Source of the DNA: Camillea tinctor
Taxonomy: Eukaryota; Ascomycota; Sordariomycetes; Xylariales; Xylariaceae
Direction: 5' to 3'
Assembly (NCBI GenBank): GCA_022578605.1
Contig: MU394054.1
Span: 2,945 to 66,944, forward strand
Length of the DNA stretch: 64,000 nucleotides
Positions 1 through 13,426 of the stretch are shown piece by piece (within the stretch, counting starts at the first letter, position 1; every line of letters begins with the position of its first letter). A program made the position numbers and the translations under genes. The notes under the pieces were generated by a model. That model worked only from the letters and a program-made list of their open reading frames with translations, was not told the origin of the DNA and ran no database searches.

Positions 1-3000
1 TTAAATAGTTTATTTATTTAAAAATAATAAGCTATTATTATTAAAAGTTGTGTTTTAAATGCTTTTTATATTTTTTTTAAAAATTTTAAAGTAAATTTAT
101 AGTTTTAATTTAAAATAATTTTATTAAATACTTTTTAGTTAAATAATAACAATTATTATGTTAATGCTTTTATTTAATTTTTTGCTATATAGCGCATATT
201 TTTAAGTATAAGTAAAAATTGCTTTAATATAATATAAATATTTATTATTAAAGTATTAAAGTATAATTTATATTTTTTTGGTTTTAGTAATTATTATAAA
301 GTATTTATAAAAAAAACTAAAAAAAATTTAATTATAAAATTAATTACAATTATTTTTATTAATTTAAAATTATTTAATTTAATTAATTAATAATTTTTAA
401 ATAGTTTATTTTAGCTTATATAATAAAGCTTATAAGTTAAATAATATTTAATATATTGTTTAATTAGCTTTATTTTTTTTAAATAGCGTACTTTTTTAAT
501 TTTTTTATTATTTTATTTATATTAAAATAGTATTTATTATTATAAATTAATATTAAAACTTTTTTAATTATAAATTTAAGTACATAAAAACAATTGTTTT
601 TTATTAATTAATATTATATAAAAGTTTTTTATAAATATTAAAAAAGTAGCTAAGCTTTAAAAAAAATTTAACGTTTTTATTAAAACTTTTTTTTAATACA
701 ATAATTATGTTTTAATATTTTAAATCGTTTATATATTTTTTAATAAATTTTATTATTATGTTTTTATTTATAATAGCTTTATTAGCTTTAATTATATATA
801 TTTAATTAAAAATAAGCTTTTCGTTAGTTTTTTTTAATGCATTTTTTATATTATATTTATTATTAATTATATATAATTTGCTTAAAGCATTAAAAACATA
901 GTTAAAACGTTTAAAAAAGTAATAAACTTAAAACTTATAACAAAAAAAGTAAATAAAAGTATTTATTAGCTTTATATTAAATTTATTTATTAACGTAATA
1001 TTAAATAATGTTTAATTTAAAATATTTTTAATTATAAAATAATTAGTAAAAACTATTATTAACAAACAATTTACTTTAATTATAATATGTAATTTTTTAG
1101 TAGCTTAAGCAATATAAATTACTTTTAATTTTGATAATTTATATTTAATTTTAACTTATAAAAAACATTTACTTAAAAACATTATTAATTAAATTATTAG
1201 TTTTAAAATAAAAGTTTTAAGCACTTATTTATAATTATTTTTAATATAAAAAAGCATAATTTTAAATTTTTTATAAATTAAACCGTTTATTTATATAAAT
1301 AAAATTTTATTAAAATTATAGTAATAAATTATTAAATTTTAATATATTATGTTTTAAAAACTTTTAAATAATTTAAGTTTTGTTAAAGTAAACTTATAAT
1401 ATATAAACTTAATATAAGCTATTTTTTTTTTTATTGTTTGCAAAAAGCTTTTTTTTTTTACGTTTAATTATAAAAAAAACTATTTTCTTTTTTTATAATA
1501 GTTTTGTTAGTTGTGTATAATAAGAAATAAAGCTTTTAAAAAATTTAAAAGCACTTAAATACTATTTTAGCTTTTTTAATTATTTAAAAAAAGTTAATTT
1601 ATAAAATGCTTTAAGTTTATTTTTTATTATAAAAAGTTTAAAAGCATTTACTTTAAAGCTTAGTAAAGTAATAGATAAATATGTAAAAAAAGTTTTTTTA
1701 AATAATATAAAAACTTTTTTTTTTTAAAAAAAACTAAATATAATATGTAAATATTTAAAGTATTTTTTTTTAATATTAAAAAAAATAATAATATTGTTAA
1801 TAAAAACTTTATAATAATATTTATAGTTAAGTAAAAGTTTATTTATAAACTTTTAAGCATAAGTTAACAAATTTTGAAATTTTATTATAGCAACTTTATA
1901 TTTTTTTAATTTTTTTAAGCTAATTATTATTAATTTATTTCGATATTTTAAATATATAAAAAATTAATAAAAAAATTTAATAGCATTTATTATAGTTATA
2001 TATATATTTTTTTTAAGCATATTAATAATTTTTCCTTATAAGGAAAGTAAATAATTATTAAAAACTGCTAAAAAATTAAGCGCTTTTAAATTAATTACTA
2101 AACGTTTATATAATTATTTATTAATTATTTTTTAAGCTATAAAAACAAAGTAAATAAAAAAGCTTAGTTTATTTATTTATTTTATTTATTTTTAACTATA
2201 TAGCAAATTAAACTATTTATTTAATTTTTTATAATTTTTTTAGCTAAAAAGGTATAATTAACTATTAAGCTTTTTATTTTGCTAACCTTTAATTAAAAAA
2301 ATCTTTATTTATTAATTTTAAAAAAAATCGATTAATTTTTTATTTTTTTAAACGTTAAAAAATTTATTAATTATACTTATAATTTTTTATATAAATTTAA
2401 AGTTTTTATTATACACGTAATATTTTAAATCGGTTTTAATTTTTAAAATATTATTTAGTTTTTTAATTTTAAATATAAATATACGTTTAAAAACTTTTAA
2501 TTTATTATTAATATTTTACTTTTTTTTAATATTTTATATTATATTATAAATAGCATTTATTAATAGCGTTTTCGTTTAAAAACATAGTTTTTTTATAGCG
2601 TAAATAATGTTTATTTTAATATTATTTAAAACAAAGTTTATAATAAAAGCCGTAATTATAAGTATAATAAAAAACTATATATTAAGTTTTATTATTTTTA
2701 GTTAATTTATTATATTAAGTATGTTTATTTTTTTTATAAAAAACATTTTAATAACTGCTATAATAATAAAAATGCAAGTTAATTTTGCAATTAAAATTAA
2801 AGCTTTTATATATTTAATTTATAACGCAGCAAAATAGCTATTATTTATACATTTTTAAATAAATTTTATTTTAATATTTTTATTAATAGTTTAATTTTTA
2901 TTAATATTATTTTTAATAATTATAAATAATAAAGTAATTAAGTTAATAATTATACTAATAATTAGTTTATAGTAAGCTTTAAATATAAAACTTTTATTAT

Positions 3001-5830
3001 TTAATAAAAATATATAATAAGTTAATATTATAGCTATTTATTTAAAAAATAATATTACTTTTTAAATTAAAGTTACTTTTTAATTATATAGTTAAAATTT
3101 AAACTTAACTTTAAATAGCACTTACTATTTATTTAAAATATTAAATGTTATAATGCTTGCTAAATAGAAAATATTTACTTTATAAAGCTTTAAAAAATCG
3201 TTTTTTAAAAATACATTAAGCTTAAAGTTATTTTTTAAAACTTATTTTTATTTAACAAGTTTTATTAAAGTTTTTTTATTATTTTTTTTTATTTTAAGCA
3301 TATATAGTGTAAAAGTTACCTACTTAAAACAATAAACTTTTTTTTTTTACACTTTTAACTTTTTTTTAACGTTTTTTTATAATATAATTAAAAGTATTTA
3401 AAAAAAATCTTTTAATTAAAGTTTGTTTTATATTAAAATTTAAACAAATTTTAAAGTTTTTAAAATTTAGCGCTGCTTAAATTTTTACGTATAAGTATAT
3501 ATAGTTAAAAAGCAAAAACTTTTTTAAGCTTTTTATAAAAAAAGCTTTTTTAATTTTTTAAAAAACTTTTTTTATTACGTTATAAGCTTACTTAAAATTT
3601 TTTACTTTTATATTAAACTTAATTTTATTTAAACTAATGTTTTAAGCTTTATAGCACTTTTTTAAATGTAAAAAAAGTTTATTATAAAAAGGTTTAATTT
3701 AATAGTAATATTTATATGTGCGTTTTTTAATGTTATTTATACTTATTATTTTAATTAATTATATTAAATATTATTGTGCATGTAACTTTTTTTTGTTTAT
3801 TAATTGGAAAGTTTAGTTATAATGTTTATATTAAATTGTTAATTTGTATATTATGTAGCTTAAGTTAAATAATACATTAAACGAACTTTTTTTTAAGGTT
3901 TTGTTTTTAAAGTTTAACTTATTTTTTTTACTTTTTTTTTTGTTTACGAAGTAAGCATTGTTTTTGTTTTTTTTGTTTTTTTTTTACTTTTTATTATTAA
4001 ACTTTTGTTTTTTATCGAAGTATTTTTTATTATTTTTACGATTAAATAATTTCGACTTTTAGTTATTTTTATTATAGTTACAATTATAATTATGCTTACG
4101 ATTTTTAAATTAAAAAGATTTTTTATTATAGTCGTTAAAACTTTAATTATTGTTATTTTTTTTGCGGCTTTTTTTTTTTTTTTTATTAAATATAAGTATT
4201 TGTTAGCGGCAGCGGCTAATATAAAAAGTTTTATATTAAATACTTTTTGCATGTATTTTAATAACGTTTTTAACTTAAAAAGTTTTAAAAAAAATTGTTT
4301 AATGCAAAAGTCTATATTAAACCATATAAAAATTATAACTTCGTATTAGTTTAAGTTATTTTTATTTAAAATTTTCATATTTTTAGCATATTAAAGTTTT
4401 TTTTAAATAAATATTATTAATTAAAACTTATTAAAAGCAATATTTTTAAGTTTTAAAATTATGCTGTTAAATTTAAACGTTGCTTTTTTAAGTTATAAAG
4501 CAAATCTTTTAATTAAAGCATTTATAATACTGTTTAATTTTCTTTATTAAAGCTGCATTTAATTTAAATATATTAATTCCGTGGTTTATTATTTAAAAGC
4601 AGCTTTAATAAGTAAAGTTTAAAATATAAATATAATTTGCTAAGCGTTTTTAAAAGCGTTTTTCTCGTTTTTAAAGTAAAATTAAATTTATTAATTATAA
4701 ACTATTACATTAATAAAAACACTATTTTTACCTTTAATAACTATTTTTATATTATTTAAATTATTTATGTTTAAGTTAAAAATACTTAATTTATTACGCT
4801 TAATTCTTTATAAAAAACTGCTTTATAACGTACTTTGCAAATTTTAAGTACTAAGCGTTTAGTTTTTAATACGTTTAAAGGTATTATATAGTTTATTTTA
4901 TAAAAAGTTTTTTAAAGGTTTTTTTAAATTATTATTACTTAAATTATTTAAATTGTTAAAGTAGCCTTTAATAACTTTAATTTAAAATCGAACAGTAATT
5001 AAGATTTGCTATAAAGGTTGTTAAGAAAAAACTTATAATATTTAAACTTTATAGTATAGTTATATTACTTTAAGTTTTATAGTAAAAACGTATAACGTAA
5101 AATATATAGTACGTTAAAATGTTGTAAGTTATTTAATTATACAAAGTATTTAAATAAAGTTTTTAAACGTGTTTTAAGTTTTTTATAGAATTAATTAGCG
5201 CATAAGTTTTATAAAAATAAAAGTTGCTTTTAATTGATTTTAATAGTAATTTTTTAATAATACTTTTAAATTTTGCAGATTATTTAAACGTTGCTGCAAA
5301 TCGTTAACTTATAGTAGCTATAACAAAGTATTTTTTATGCGTAGTAAGTATGTTAAATTTATTTGTAACTAATAATTTAAAGCTTTTATTTAGTTTAAAG
5401 CTTTAGCTTAATTTAATACGTTATTTTAAAGGTTTAAAAGAATTATTAAACTATTTTAAGCTAATAACTATTTAAATAAGGCTTATAATTTAAACCTTTT
5501 TATTATGTTATTTATGTAGTTTTTTATATTATTTTTTAAGTTATTATATATTATTTTTATTAAGTTTATTTATTTAATTATATTTTTAGCTTATTATTAT
5601 GCTATTATTTTTTATTTACTTTTAAAAGATTAAATTAGTTTATAATAGTACTTAGTTATTTTATTATTTTTTTTAATATTTTTAAGTATATTTAAATTTT
5701 TTAAATTATTTTAATTTTTTAGTTTAGTAAATAAAGTTTTAAATTTTTGTAAAAACTTAGTAAATATAGTTTATTTATTATTAAACTAATATATAAAAAA
5801 TTTCTTTTTAAAGTTTTTTAAATCTTCCTT

Positions 5831-5902
5831 ATTACTTATGCTTTAGTTATTACCTATACTTTAATTATTACCTATACTTTAATTATTACTTATATTTTAG
5901 TT
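5831..5902. repeat. Tandem repeat, 4 x 18 bp
   Basis: Four adjacent 18-bp units lie inside the AT-rich block. The two middle units are identical (ATTACCTATACTTTAATT), and the outer two differ from them mainly at C/T or G/A positions, consistent with transition decay. Confidence 0.85.
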
Positions 5903-5962
5903 ATTTTTTAATATTTATTTCTTTAGCATTTTTATAGTTTGTTTAAAAACTAGGCATTTCAA

Positions 5963-6037
5963 TTAAAAAAAACTAAATTAAAAAAAATTAAGTTAAAAAA
6001 AACTAAGTTAAAAAAAACCAAGTTAAAAAAAACTAAA
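5963..6037. repeat. Tandem repeat, 5 x 15 bp
   Basis: Five consecutive 15-bp units of the form TT-A8-CTAAG follow one another. They vary at the CTAA/TTAA/CCAA core and at the last base, so nearly all differences are transitions, as RIP would produce. Confidence 0.85.
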
Positions 6038-6170
6038 TAGTAGGTCTATTTTAAGCTTAATAGCTAAATAAAGCCTTATTAAATATAAATTAGCTTTAAC
6101 CGTTTTTAGCGCTTTTTTATAGCAAAATTGCGCTATTTATTAATAATAAATGTTAAAATTAATAAGTAAA

Positions 6171-6263
6171 AGTAATAAAAATAATAAATCGATAATAAAA
6201 ATAATAAAATAATAATAAAAATAATAAAATAAGTTAATAATAAATAAAAATAATAAAATAAAT
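6171..6263. repeat. AATAAA-type microsatellite
   Basis: An imperfect run of AATAAA and AATAATAAA words interrupted by short spacers, inside the AT-rich block. It has no coding potential. Confidence 0.75.
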
Positions 6264-6634
6264 AGTATATAAGTTAAGTTTATTGTTTTTTTTTTTTTTT
6301 TAGTAAAGTTTAAAAATTTTAAGTTTTTATAAGTTAATAAAGTATATGCTTTTTACGTAATACTAATTTAAGCAAAAAACTTAAGCAAAGTAAGGCAAAA
6401 GGTAAAGAAACTATATATAAAATTTTTAATTAAAAATTGCAAAAATTTTATATATTTTAAGAATTTAAGGCGTTTTGTAAAAAACGTGCTAGTTAAGATA
6501 TCGTAAACGTTAGCGTTAATATAAAACTACTAACTTAAATATAATGTTATAAATAAAAGTTTATTTATTAATTAAAATGTTTTTGTTAAGATTTATTTTA
6601 TAGTAATAAATGGTTTTTTTAACTTAAGTTGTTA

Positions 6635-6687
6635 ATTTTTAGCAAAAAGCGTTAAATTTTGCTTATTTTTAGCAAAAAGCGTTAAAT
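6635..6687. repeat. 23-bp direct repeat, two copies
   Basis: The word ATTTTTAGCAAAAAGCGTTA plus three further identical bases occurs at 6635-6657 and again at 6665-6687, 30 bp apart. It is one of the few exact duplications in the AT-rich block and keeps a GCG inside both copies. Confidence 0.8.
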
Positions 6688-8219
6688 GCAACTAGCTTGC
6701 TTAAAAAAAAATGTTATTTTTAACTTGCTTTTTAATTAAAAAAGTTTAAGTTAAAAAGTTTATTTAATAATAATAAAATAAAATTTCTATAATTGCGTTA
6801 GAGTTAAATTTATTGCACTATATAATGTAAAAAATAGCAGTATAAGGTAATATTATAAGTATGTAAAAAAATAAAAAAGTGCAATATTAAATGTGCAGCT
6901 GCGCTGCATATTAAATGTTGCTATTTTCTTATTTTATTTATTAATATTAATATTAATTCTTATTTTATTTTATTTATGTAAAGTGCTATGTACTCTTTAA
7001 TATACAATAATTGCATTAATAACTTTATTTATATTGTTTTTTTTTATATATTAATACAATTATTAATTACTTAAAAATTATTTACTTAATTTTTATAATA
7101 TATTTTTAATAATTTAACTTATTTTTATTATTAATTAATATTTTTAAAAATATTGCTAATAATTAATTAATTTAATACTTATTTTTTATTTTATTTTATT
7201 AATATTTAAAATTATTAATATTGTAAAACTATAATAATATATTAAAAAAATAATTAATTGTAATACTTTAAAGCAACTTAATTTTATAAAAGTATAAAAA
7301 TAGCAACTATAAAAAGTAAACGTTATAAATTATAACTATAAACTTAATAAGCCATTTTAAATAACTAAAAATAACAATAATTGCATAATAAATCTTAATT
7401 GCTTAAAGCTTAAAAAACTAATTTATAAAAATCTAACTAAATTTAAAAACTTTATTAAAATACTATAAAAAAATAAACATAAGTATTTAAAAAACTAAAT
7501 TATTAATTTCTATAATAAACAATTAGTAAAAAACGTTAAAATATTAAAAAAATACTAAAAAATTATATTATTTACATACTTAATTATAAAAAATATAAAC
7601 GTAAAAAATGTTATATATAATTTTTTATAAATTTAACTAAACTATAAACTTAATAAAAGCACTTTATATATTAAAGCGCTTAATTAATTAAAATAAATTA
7701 ATAAAAAACTTATTAAAACAAACTATAAATATAATAAATTTAATTTTAATATTTTAAACTATGCTATATTAAAAGCTATTAAAATATATAATAATACTAA
7801 GCATAAATTTAGCACCTTATTAAACATAATAAAATTTTTTTTTTTAAAACTAAGCTAGCTTAAATAATAATATAGCTAAAAAATCGTAACATTTTTAAAG
7901 CATAAATAAATTACTTTAAAAAAAAATTTAAAGTTTATATTAATTAAAAAGTAATTAAAAACAAAAATAACACTACAAACAAAAAATTAAATAATAAAAA
8001 AACAAAAATAAAACTAAAAAAAAATTGCTAAAAAAAAATAATAAAAGCTAAAACTATAAAAAAAGTAACTAAGCTAACTAATAAATTTTTAAAATTAAAA
8101 TTTTTAATTTATAATTTAAATATATATATTATTTTAAAGTAAATATTAAACTAAGTTTAATTTAAAATCGAAAATTTTAATAAAAAACTATTTATAATAT
8201 AACAAAAACATTTTATAAT

Positions 8220-8340
8220 AACTTTTTTATGTTAATCAATTTATTAAAAAAAACTTACAATAACTTTTTTACGTTTAATAATTTATTGAAAAAAACTTAT
8301 AAAAACTTTATTGCATATAACTATTTAAAAAAAGCTTACT
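8220..8340. repeat. Degenerate 42-bp tandem repeat
   Basis: Three successive units start at 8220, 8262 and 8304. The first two both begin AACTTTTTTA and share an ATTTATTRAAAAAAAC segment. The third is more decayed. Confidence 0.65.
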
Positions 8341-9627
8341 GTTTTGCTATTTATAATAAAATTAAATAATTAATTAAAATTTTTTTTACAAAATAAAGCT
8401 TAAAAAAAAATCTATTTATTTATTAAAAAAAAAGCTATATACTTTAATAAAAAATTAATTAATTTTAAAAATTAAATTATTACTTTGCAGTTAAACCTTA
8501 AAAATATTTTACATACATAAAGCATTTTTAAAATTATTAATAATAACAATTTAAGCATTAAAAAATTAAAAAAAAATATTAACTTTTTTAATAATTAATT
8601 ATTAAGCACTAAAATTTTATTTTAATAATAAAGTAAAAAACTATATAAAATAATTTTAACAATATTTAAAAACTATTAAAAATTAATAATAAAAATAAAC
8701 TTAAAGCTTTAAAATATAACAAAAAAAATTATTTCATTTTTAAACTTTTAAAAAGCAATAACTAAAATAATAGCTAAAATATAAAAAAAATTATTATAAA
8801 ATTAAACAATTTTATTATTAATATTTAAAATAGTATAAAAAAGTATATATAAGTTTGTTTTTAAAAATAAAAAACTTTAATTAAATTTTAATTTTAAAAA
8901 TAATAAAAGCTTTATATTTACGTATTATTTTAAAAATATAATAGCAAATATTGCTTAACTTAAAATAAATTATAAAAAATCGAAAATAAAAATAGTGCAA
9001 ACTTTTTACAATACTATTTTTAATAACTTATTATTTAATTTTAAAGTAATAAGTTTAAATTAAATTATTAAAAATAATAAATTAAATGCAAATAAAAGTT
9101 ATTAAAAAAGTAATAATATTTATAGCTATAAAAAAATATTAAAAACACTAATAAAAATTATACTTGCAAAAAAGCAATTTTTTAAAAGGCAATAAATAAT
9201 TAAAACTTTTTAAAAACTAAAATAAATTTTAAAAAAAAAAAAAGTTTTGCAAATAAAGTATAAATCCTTTAAAAGTACTAAAAAACAATTGTTTTTAAAA
9301 AAACATAATGCATAAAAAATTTTTTACAAATAATTTTAATTTTTTAAAAAAAAAAATTTTTTAAAAAATCTTTTTTATAAACTTTTTAACATTATATTTT
9401 TAAAAAGTTTTTTTATAAATTTTTAAGATTTTATTTTAAAAAATAGTAATTTTTTAAAATTTAACCCTTAAAAACGATTTTTTTTAACGTAAATTTAAAA
9501 AAAAGTTTATTTACTAAAATAAAAATAAGAACGTTTTTTTTTAAGAGAAAAAAAAATTGTTATATTACACTGTATAATATAAGTTTTAGTACTATTTTGG
9601 CATTGTACGTATTATAAAAGTTTAACC

Positions 9628-9649
9628 TTTAAGATCTTAAGATCTTAAA
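9628..9649. repeat. 22-bp perfect palindrome at AT-block edge
   Basis: The sequence is built from two overlapping AAGATCTT words (core AAGATCTTAAGATCTT flanked by TTT-type/AAA ends) and reads the same on both strands. It lies just before base composition returns to normal at about 9690. Confidence 0.8.
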
Positions 9650-9690
9650 AACTTAATACATTATTTTACTTTTTATTACAATAACCGTTA

Positions 9691-11042
9691 CATAAAGGGG
9701 ATGACTCTGGGTATGTATGGCATGAGTACTGGAGGATATCATAGAAGGAAACTATGAATAATAGACAATAAATTCATCGAATATCACACATAGAACTACC
9801 CAGCCAAAGCCAAAATACTGAAAAGAATGTGGATTATTACAGTTGAAAGAATCTCATAAGTCTTACGAAACGGTCCGAGATGAGGGTAGAATACTAAGTC
9901 TAGATCACCGCTGCGAGGCTATACTACCTAGGTTTGGAGAAACGAATATCCGTATTACTCTATTGCCGTGTGTGTATCAATATACGGTTACTAACCAAGC
10001 TACGTACACTTGAACCAGACGGCTTCTCCCCCCATATTACTTTAGAATGACTACAGAATTCACGGCTAACAGCAGCGCTCAGGTTTCGTATAGACCCGGT
10101 GTCAACAATAATCCCCGTCTTGCAGGCCATCCTTTCAAAAGGTGACACGCATCTCTCCGCATGCCATTTTCCGCAACCGACGGTTGCACAGAATGAAAGG
10201 AATATAGTAGTAAGTATATGGGGGGAATACCTGGGGAAAGCTCCGATCCTCGCTCTGGTGGACAGCTCTCCCTCCCCCTCCGCAGTGCGGCCAGCTCCGA
10301 GACTATACGTACCTAGCCATGCGACCATTTTGCCTAACTATACCCCGACCAACCAGATGTTCACGTTGGCATCCGCTCTCTGTCTCTCTCTCCTCTCAGC
10401 CTTACATAGGTATTCTGAGAAGGTCGCACTGCATAAAACAGTTGGCGGTCTGTTCTAACGTTGGATCCTACGTCACATCCTAAAAGAGAGCCTGCTATCC
10501 CTAGGAGGAACCTGCCGCAAGAACAATACCACACCTTTCATCAGCTCGGGGAGAGACGGAGCGAGTATGCCCTCGTTGCTGAAAAACTAGATGCAGACAA
10601 AGATAAGACGATGATACAAATCTCATCAAGATGCTCTAGATGATCTACCATCAGATCTGCTTATCCAACTTGAATTTTTGGATGAGCATGTTAGGTTTAT
10701 ATCAGGGTCCTCAAGTCTCCCCCCTTTCTTCTGGTAACCAAATCGAGGCGCTTAGCCTGCTTATGTATGTATTGACGATCTCCTAGATCGGCAATAGACC
10801 GCCCTGTCTTTGGCTTCTAAAACAGGTAATGTACATAGTTGCCAACAAACACAGGGGGGGGGGGGGGGGGGGGGGGGGCAAAAAAAAAAAAAAAAAAAAA
10901 AAATTTAAAATAAAAAAAAAAAAAAACCAAAATATAAAAATAAAACAACAAAAAAAAAAAAAATAACAAAGTGTTGTAAAAACCCACGNNNNNNNNNNGT
11001 GCCCCCGCCCCGCCCCCCCCCCCCCCCCCCCGCCCCCCCGCG

Positions 11043-11093
<51 letters not shown>

Positions 11094-13426
11094 CACTTAA
11101 AACCAACACGACTCAGTTCACTATCTTGGTATTAGGAATTTTGCCACTATGGATACGAGCATCGTCAGACTACCTAATACCCCACAATGATATCGTCTCC
11201 CCCCTATGATCAGGAGTTCGCATCGTCACTACTGAAAACCCTCCAGGTTTGTGGGGGGTGGGGAGGTAGACAGGACAGGCTAGGTAGTTCGGCCTTTTTT
11301 GATCCTTCGCCAGCATATCTCATATGTGACTTAACCTAAAGGTTTTCTGGGTGTGAGCGGGAGACCTCCATAAAGAAGAAAAAAAAGACAAAAAAAGCGG
11401 CCGAGCGTGCAGCTTGGCCGCCTCCAGCCTATCTCTAGTAAGGTGAAAAGGAGAAAAAGAAAAGGAAAAGAGGAAGAGAAAAAAAATTTCACCGTCCATG
11501 ACCCCTTATTCTTGCCGCAAGGCCGGAGTTGGTTATCCGGATTGGATGCACATTGAATGGCTGACGGGAGAGCTGACTCGGATTCCGCCTTCATGAAGTG
11601 AGTTGGATCTGACAGAGTAGTATTGGAGACTGGTCACAATGGCCTTCTGCTAGATACGGCCAACGGGAAAGTTGATTGGATGGACATGAACCAGTCAACT
11701 TCTGCTTTGGGGTTTAGTATTATCTGAAAACTGCAGAAAAGACTTTTTTTTACTTTTTCGCTTTTCTTTTCTAATCAGCTGGTCCGGCTAGAGACAGTGT
11801 CAGTTTCACCATATTCCACGGACATCTTGAAGCATCTACCGGCTTCACATCGTCGACCATCGTGTTTTACCCCCGCCATCAGGCTCGACTTCATATGAAT
11901 AGCAGTGAATATATACCAAACTACACTAGCGAGTGCTACCCTGACAATGCAAACAACGGCAACTCTACGAGAGGCACTCAAATGTTGTAGTGGGGATTAA
12001 GGTTGTTTCCGTATGCTATTATTATGTACGGAGTAGAACATGGCCGCGGACGAGTCCACCGCTAAGACAAGGGTAGAATAGTAGGCAAGACAAGCCTTCA
12101 GACAGACAGCATGGCAGGGAAGAGACAGACCAGTCTAGATTAGCCGGTTCATCATTCGCCCGCTACGAACATTAAGGTAAGTAACGTTTAACGCCTGGAG
12201 GAGAGGAGCAAGGCCATGATGATGATAATGATGTGTTCAGCATCATCGATAACACCCCTGACCCCTTGTCCTTATATCCTTAGTTTTTGAGGAGCGAGGG
12301 ATATGGCTTCTTCTGCTGCTAAAAAAGCAGTACTACACTAGTAGGGGATAGAGGACGACACAGCTACGCCCGTAGCTTGTCATACTTCCCATACCTTTCC
12401 AGCTTGCAAGTGAAAGGTGGAATATAGTAACCTGTAGTGTAGTTTGTGTGTAAGTCCTTTGTCCCCCAGGTTTTCGACAAGGTGCCAGCCCGTCAGCAAT
12501 ATCTCTCCGCACTGTCCGTTATCGCGCAAACCCCAAGCGGGTCTTCGGCGTCGCCATCGAAAATAACCGGGTCGCGAGAAGGGATTTGCTTGGAGGCAGT
12601 GAGGTTTGCCAAGTCCCCTTGGTGCCTCTAGACAACCTTCTGGAACCCCCTAGGTTGATTCGATCCAGTCCCCCCCACGACATGAAATCATAGCTGGAAG
12701 CGTCCGTTCTGACCTTGCCCGCCTCCGACCCGAAACCCCCGGTCGGGCGCGACGCTACCTGGCCTTAGTCACACCACACTCCACCTCTCACCATAGTCAC
12801 GATAGGTCTCCAGACGAGCTCGCCCGCCTGCGACTAAGCTGGCAGAAGTGGATCGTATCCACAATGAACAAATGTCGTAGCGTTGCTTAGTGTGAAAGTG
12901 GCCCCTTGCCGAGTCTTCTTTGATGGACAGATACATAAAGATGCCGCTTAAAGCCCTGCCGGGCGCCCATGCCCAGGCTCTGGCAAGTGTGCAAAGAACC
13001 ATCCAAGACACCCTCTATCGTCAACTAGCGAAGACCACAGTTAAAACAACGCGCGCCTATCGTATACCCATCTCATCACGAACCTCTCGCTCGGCTTCGC
13101 AACCTGCAAAATTCGATCCGAGCCTTTACCATCGTGACAAACACCATAGTCACGAACTGCCGCCACTAGTATTCACTGCAACAGTGACAAGCCCCTTAGA
13201 CATTCTGATTCGGCCCTGATTCTGGAGCTCGTGGGTCATTACTAATTCGAATTGATTCCCCTTGCTTCTTACAAAAACCGAATATTTTACCCACACAACA
13301 CCAAAAAGGGCGGTCGCATACCCAAGCCTCCTGTGTGCCAGCCTCCACCGACTAAACTACGACCGGAAGTAGCAAGGAAGACCATAAAGAGCGTTAGCGG
13401 GCCTTGCTAATAGCCAACCGATCAAA
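9691..13426. other. Gene-poor stretch next to AT block
   Basis: Base composition is normal, but no frame is convincing. The short open frames at 9960-10643 and 12446-13219 show no family motif, lie on both strands and overlap each other. A scaffold gap sits at 10989-10998. The last few hundred bases before 13427 probably hold the promoter and 5' leader of the F-box-like gene, which I cannot delimit. Confidence 0.6.
10854..11091. other. Scaffold gap between poly-G and poly-C tracts
   Basis: A run of 25 G (10854-10878) is followed by A-rich low-complexity sequence, ten N (10989-10998) and then a C-rich tract to 11091 with few interruptions. The N count is a placeholder, not a measured size. 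Sequence quality on both sides is doubtful, and glycine-rich frames read across it are artefacts. Confidence 0.9.

Larger units (their letters stand above)
1..9690. repeat. AT-rich, RIP-like gene-free block
   Basis: The whole stretch is overwhelmingly A and T, with long A or T runs, TAA/TTA words everywhere and no coding region. The remaining C is mostly in GCT or ACT contexts and CA/TG pairs look scarce, which is what repeat-induced point mutation (C to T, mainly at CpA) leaves behind. The only open frames are short low-complexity ones near 3944-4349. I see no recognisable transposon protein, and no TTAGGG/CCCTAA array at the left edge, so it is not shown to be a telomere. It is most likely a graveyard of transposons, possibly subtelomeric or centromere-flanking. 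The RIP reading is inference from composition; dinucleotide ratios were not computed. Confidence 0.85.

Noticed and set aside
1..60. Telomere at the left edge
   Set aside because: No TTAGGG or CCCTAA array is present; the AT-rich sequence simply continues to the first base.
3944..4349. Two overlapping open frames (102 and 85 codons) on opposite strands in the AT-rich block
   Set aside because: Only Ile/Lys/Phe/Leu-type low-complexity sequence; expected by chance where stops are diluted by a slightly less AT-rich patch.
10783..11109. Glycine-rich open frames on the minus strand
   Set aside because: They are translations of the poly-C and poly-A runs and cross the N gap.
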